The notes under the pieces are model-generated. The model ran no database searches, was not told where the DNA came from, and worked only from the letters and a program-made list of their open reading frames with translations. The position numbers and the translations under genes are program-made. A stretch of DNA of 64,000 nucleotides from Ruegeria arenilitoris. Lineage in GTDB: Bacteria > Pseudomonadota > Alphaproteobacteria > Rhodobacterales > Rhodobacteraceae. Of this stretch, positions 61,607 through 64,000 are shown piece by piece; position 1 is the stretch's first letter; each line of letters starts with the position of its first letter. The stretch lies in the NCBI RefSeq assembly GCF_013035315.1, contig NZ_WQHP01000010.1, forward strand, positions 80,421-144,420. Direction: 5' to 3'.

Positions 61607-63070
61607 ATGAAACTGCGCTATGCGGCTATATTTGTCGGGATTTTCTTTGCATTTGCCTCGACTGCTGCCATCGCTCAGCAACGTCTCAATGTTGTGTTGA
61701 TGCTGGCCGACAATCTCGGGTTCGGTGATCTCAGTGTTTACAACGGTGGCACCCGGGGCGGGATGCGCACCCCACATATCGACCAGCTTGCCTCCGAGGG
61801 CCTGCGACTGACGCAATTCATGGTGGAACCGGGCTGTACTCCGTCGCGGGCGGCATTGCAGACCGGGCAGTATTCCATCCGCAACGGCATGTCCCTGGTG
61901 ATCGCGCCCGGGGCCGGTGGCGGGTTGCAGGAAGATGACGTCACCTTGGGTGAGTTGTTCAAATCAGTCGGCTATGACACGACCTATGTCGGCAAATGGC
62001 ACTTGGGTCCGCAGGCTGTCAGCCAGCCACAGAACCAGGGTTTTGATCAATGGCTGGTGGGATTTTCCGGCACGAGCGACAGTTCCGCCTACAGCACAAA
62101 TATCAAGGCGCTTGGTATGTCGGATGCCGAAGCAGAGGCATACGGTGCGAAGATCATCGAGGCCAGGGGGCCGGGCGAAACCTCCTTTGTGCGGCCCTAT
62201 GATTTCGAATACCGCAAACAGATCGAAGGTGACATTGCCACTACGGCTGCCGCCTACATCACGGAGCAAGCCAAGGCGGAGGCCCCATTCTTCCTGATGA
62301 TCGGGTGGACCCGGCCACACTTCCCTAATGACACAACCGACGAATTCATGGGCATGTCTGGCGCTGGCAAATACGGCGACTCGGTTATGGAATTGGACAT
62401 TCGCACCGGCGAGGTTCTGGCTGCTATCGATCAGGCGGGCATCCGCGACAACACAATGGTAATCTGGATTTCGGACAATGGTGCGACGGTGACCGCAACG
62501 TCTTTGGACGAAGTGCATCAGGGCGACAACGGGCCATTCAGAGGGGAATTGGGGGACGCCTACGAAGGCTCAATCCGCACGGCGGGCATGATCCGGTGGC
62601 CGGGAGCAGTCGAACCAAGGGTCAGCAACGAGATGTTTGCCATTCACGACTTTTTCCCGACACTTGCCAACTTGATTGGCGCAGATATCCCAACCGACCG
62701 CCCCATTGACGGAGTGGACCAATCTGATTTCTTGCTTGGTAACTCGGACACATCGGCCCGCGAAAGTCTTATCACCTTCATCGGCGACCGCATCGCCGCC
62801 GTTCGCTGGAGGCAATTCCGTTTTTATCCGTTCGAAGTCGGGGTTACCGAAACCAACCCGGCTGTAGGCGGCTACATGGGTGCGATCACCGATACCGCCG
62901 GCTTCCCGCAGATTTTTAACATCGAAGCGGACCCAAAGGAACGAGTGAACTTAGCTCATGCCGGCGCAGGCTGGGCGATGGCGCCTTATCTGCAAATCAT
63001 CAACACCTATCTCGCCACGCTGAAGGATCACCCCAATCCGTCGCCGCCGAATATGACGGACTTTAGGTAA
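61607..63070 (+). CDS. Secreted arylsulfatase (CTPSR type), locus B
   Basis: The 487-residue sulfatase has a signal peptide ending AAIAQ. The formylglycine motif is canonical, Cys77 in CTPSRAALQTGQ. The first metal pair is Asp35-Asn36 (LADNLGFGD) instead of Asp-Asp, and SDNGATVTA holds the second site. It is distinct from the long sulfatase three genes upstream, so the operon encodes two different sulfatases. The ATG at 61607 follows AAGGGGAAC. The DUF3604 stop is 105 bases upstream. No formylglycine-generating enzyme gene is within the window. Confidence 0.92.
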   Translation: MKLRYAAIFVGIFFAFASTAAIAQQRLNVVLMLADNLGFGDLSVYNGGTRGGMRTPHIDQLASEGLRLTQFMVEPGCTPSRAALQTGQYSIRNGMSLVIAPGAGGGLQEDDVTLGELFKSVGYDTTYVGKWHLGPQAVSQPQNQGFDQWLVGFSGTSDSSAYSTNIKALGMSDAEAEAYGAKIIEARGPGETSFVRPYDFEYRKQIEGDIATTAAAYITEQAKAEAPFFLMIGWTRPHFPNDTTDEFMGMSGAGKYGDSVMELDIRTGEVLAAIDQAGIRDNTMVIWISDNGATVTATSLDEVHQGDNGPFRGELGDAYEGSIRTAGMIRWPGAVEPRVSNEMFAIHDFFPTLANLIGADIPTDRPIDGVDQSDFLLGNSDTSARESLITFIGDRIAAVRWRQFRFYPFEVGVTETNPAVGGYMGAITDTAGFPQIFNIEADPKERVNLAHAGAGWAMAPYLQIINTYLATLKDHPNPSPPNMTDFR

Positions 63071-63128
63071 ATCAAACCCACAGCACTAAAACGGCGGCGT
63101 TTGTACCCTGTTGGAAAGGAATTGGTAT

Positions 63129-63935
63129 ATGACTTCTTCTAGGTATTTTTCAATTTTCAGGGTGTTGGTTCTTGCCACTCTGACTGCATTAGCTCTGCAC
63201 TCGGAAGAAGCCGCTGCGCAGAACGCAGAAGCACAGGCAAACAACCCGCTGGCCGACATAACGGCGTTCAACATTCAGAACTACTACATCGACGAGTTCA
63301 CCGGGCCGGGAAACCAATCGGGAAACCAGTTTGTATTGCGCTATGCCAAACCCGTGCAATGGGGGAATTCCAAATGGCTGATCCGCGCCTCGCTGCCGTA
63401 CAACAGCTTCCCGGTCGGCACCGGGGGATCGACCGTCAATGGGATCGGTGATTTTGACATTTTTGCCGCCTACCAGATAGATACCGGCAACCCGGCAATC
63501 AGTTTTGCGGTAGGACCGCAGGTTGTCGCGCCAACGGCGACCGACAATCGGCTGGGATCGGATCAATGGCAGCTGGGCATCGCCAATGTCTATTTCAATG
63601 CCACATCGCCCAAGTTCCAGTACGGATACCTGCTGACCTGGCGTGGAGGGGTTGGCGATACAAAAGGCGGGCCCCGTGTCAGCTTGGGCGCCTTCCAGCC
63701 TTTTGCCTTCTACCAGTTGGGCAACGGCTGGTACACGGGCGGTGCGCCTATCTGGACATACAACTTCCGCAACAACAACTACTCTGTTCCCCTGGGCATT
63801 CGCTTGGGCAAAGTCGTCAAGCGTGACAAGACCGTCTTCAACCTGTTTGTAGAACCGCAATGGTCGGTTCGCGACAAGGGCGCTGGCCAACCAAAGATGC
63901 AGGTCTATTTCGCCCTAAACATGCAGTTTCTTTGA
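63129..63935 (+). CDS. Outer-membrane beta-barrel protein (MetA-pathway/transporter-like), locus B
   Basis: The 268-residue protein has a signal peptide (ending EEAAAQ) and then alternating strands with aromatic girdles (WLIRASLPYNSFPV, FAFYQLGNGWYTGGAPIWTYNF), ending in QVYFALNMQFL. The terminal phenylalanine-leucine resembles a barrel end signal. It resembles the Pfam group of putative outer-membrane channels found with aromatic degradation operons. It lies 58 bases after the second sulfatase and probably lets the substrate into the periplasm. GGAAAGGA lies nine bases before the ATG. Nothing can be read in the last 65 bases of the window. Confidence 0.8.
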   Translation: MTSSRYFSIFRVLVLATLTALALHSEEAAAQNAEAQANNPLADITAFNIQNYYIDEFTGPGNQSGNQFVLRYAKPVQWGNSKWLIRASLPYNSFPVGTGGSTVNGIGDFDIFAAYQIDTGNPAISFAVGPQVVAPTATDNRLGSDQWQLGIANVYFNATSPKFQYGYLLTWRGGVGDTKGGPRVSLGAFQPFAFYQLGNGWYTGGAPIWTYNFRNNNYSVPLGIRLGKVVKRDKTVFNLFVEPQWSVRDKGAGQPKMQVYFALNMQFL

Positions 63936-64000
63936 TCCTCCAAACTTAGGGTCAGGACTCATAGCCAGTAAATAACGAGGGCTGCGAGGGCGATGGCTGA

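Noticed and set aside
1..64000. CRISPR arrays, rRNA operons and tRNA genes
   Set aside because: No regularly spaced repeat-spacer units, no rRNA-like conserved blocks and no cloverleaf with a T-loop were found on reading; a covariance-model scan would settle tRNAs.

Overview
The window reads as a chromosome segment of a marine alphaproteobacterium of the Rhodobacterales (Roseobacter group, Ruegeria/Roseovarius-like). The main evidence is a cupin matching the DMSP lyase DddQ, the uvrC/SDR/Ca-Na antiporter/S49 peptidase order, a GC-rich core, and intergenic palindromic repeats of a type I recall from roseobacters. The genus is inference. No rRNA, tRNA, CRISPR array or complete insertion sequence was seen.

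Layout. (1) 1-9.9 kb is housekeeping: start of uvrC, a PTR1/FolM-like pteridine reductase, a Ca/Na antiporter with a 56-aa coupled partner, an S49 peptidase, an ABC-2 exporter pair, a membrane-anchored TAXI binding protein, an alpha-methylacyl-CoA racemase, and divergent hemE/hemC. (2) 10-23 kb is a divergent catabolic cluster of 12 genes around an RpiR regulator. The minus arm holds a dimethylglycine-dehydrogenase-like flavoprotein, an MDR dehydrogenase, DddQ, three tandem enolase-superfamily enzymes and a class III aminotransferase, nearly all joined by 1-4 base overlaps. The plus arm holds the regulator, a Rieske oxygenase, an Asp/Glu-racemase-fold enzyme, a sulfotransferase-like protein and a carboxymuconolactone decarboxylase-like protein. 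It looks like one pathway that demethylates and isomerises a betaine-like or DMSP-related compound. A membrane adenylate cyclase follows.

(3) 24.6-55 kb is visibly more AT-rich and patchy, and looks like accessory DNA. It holds a DUF3604/sulfatase pair, an Ntn amidase interrupted by a stop codon, a P-loop protein, a secreted Cys-repeat protein, a ParB-like fragment, a fatty acid desaturase, a cold-shock protein, a tyrosine recombinase, a spermidine/putrescine-type ABC operon with a divergent LuxR regulator, an RND efflux pair, a cyclase/hydrolase fusion, and prophage plus plasmid remnants (terminase small subunit, 3' part of parA, a ribbon-helix-helix-like gene, iteron-like repeats). (4) 54.2-63.9 kb is a second sulfatase locus: AraC regulator, long arylsulfatase, DUF1254/DUF1214 protein, DUF3604 protein, second sulfatase and an outer-membrane barrel, all secreted. 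The two DUF3604-plus-sulfatase loci and the dddQ cluster are the best candidates for undescribed systems.
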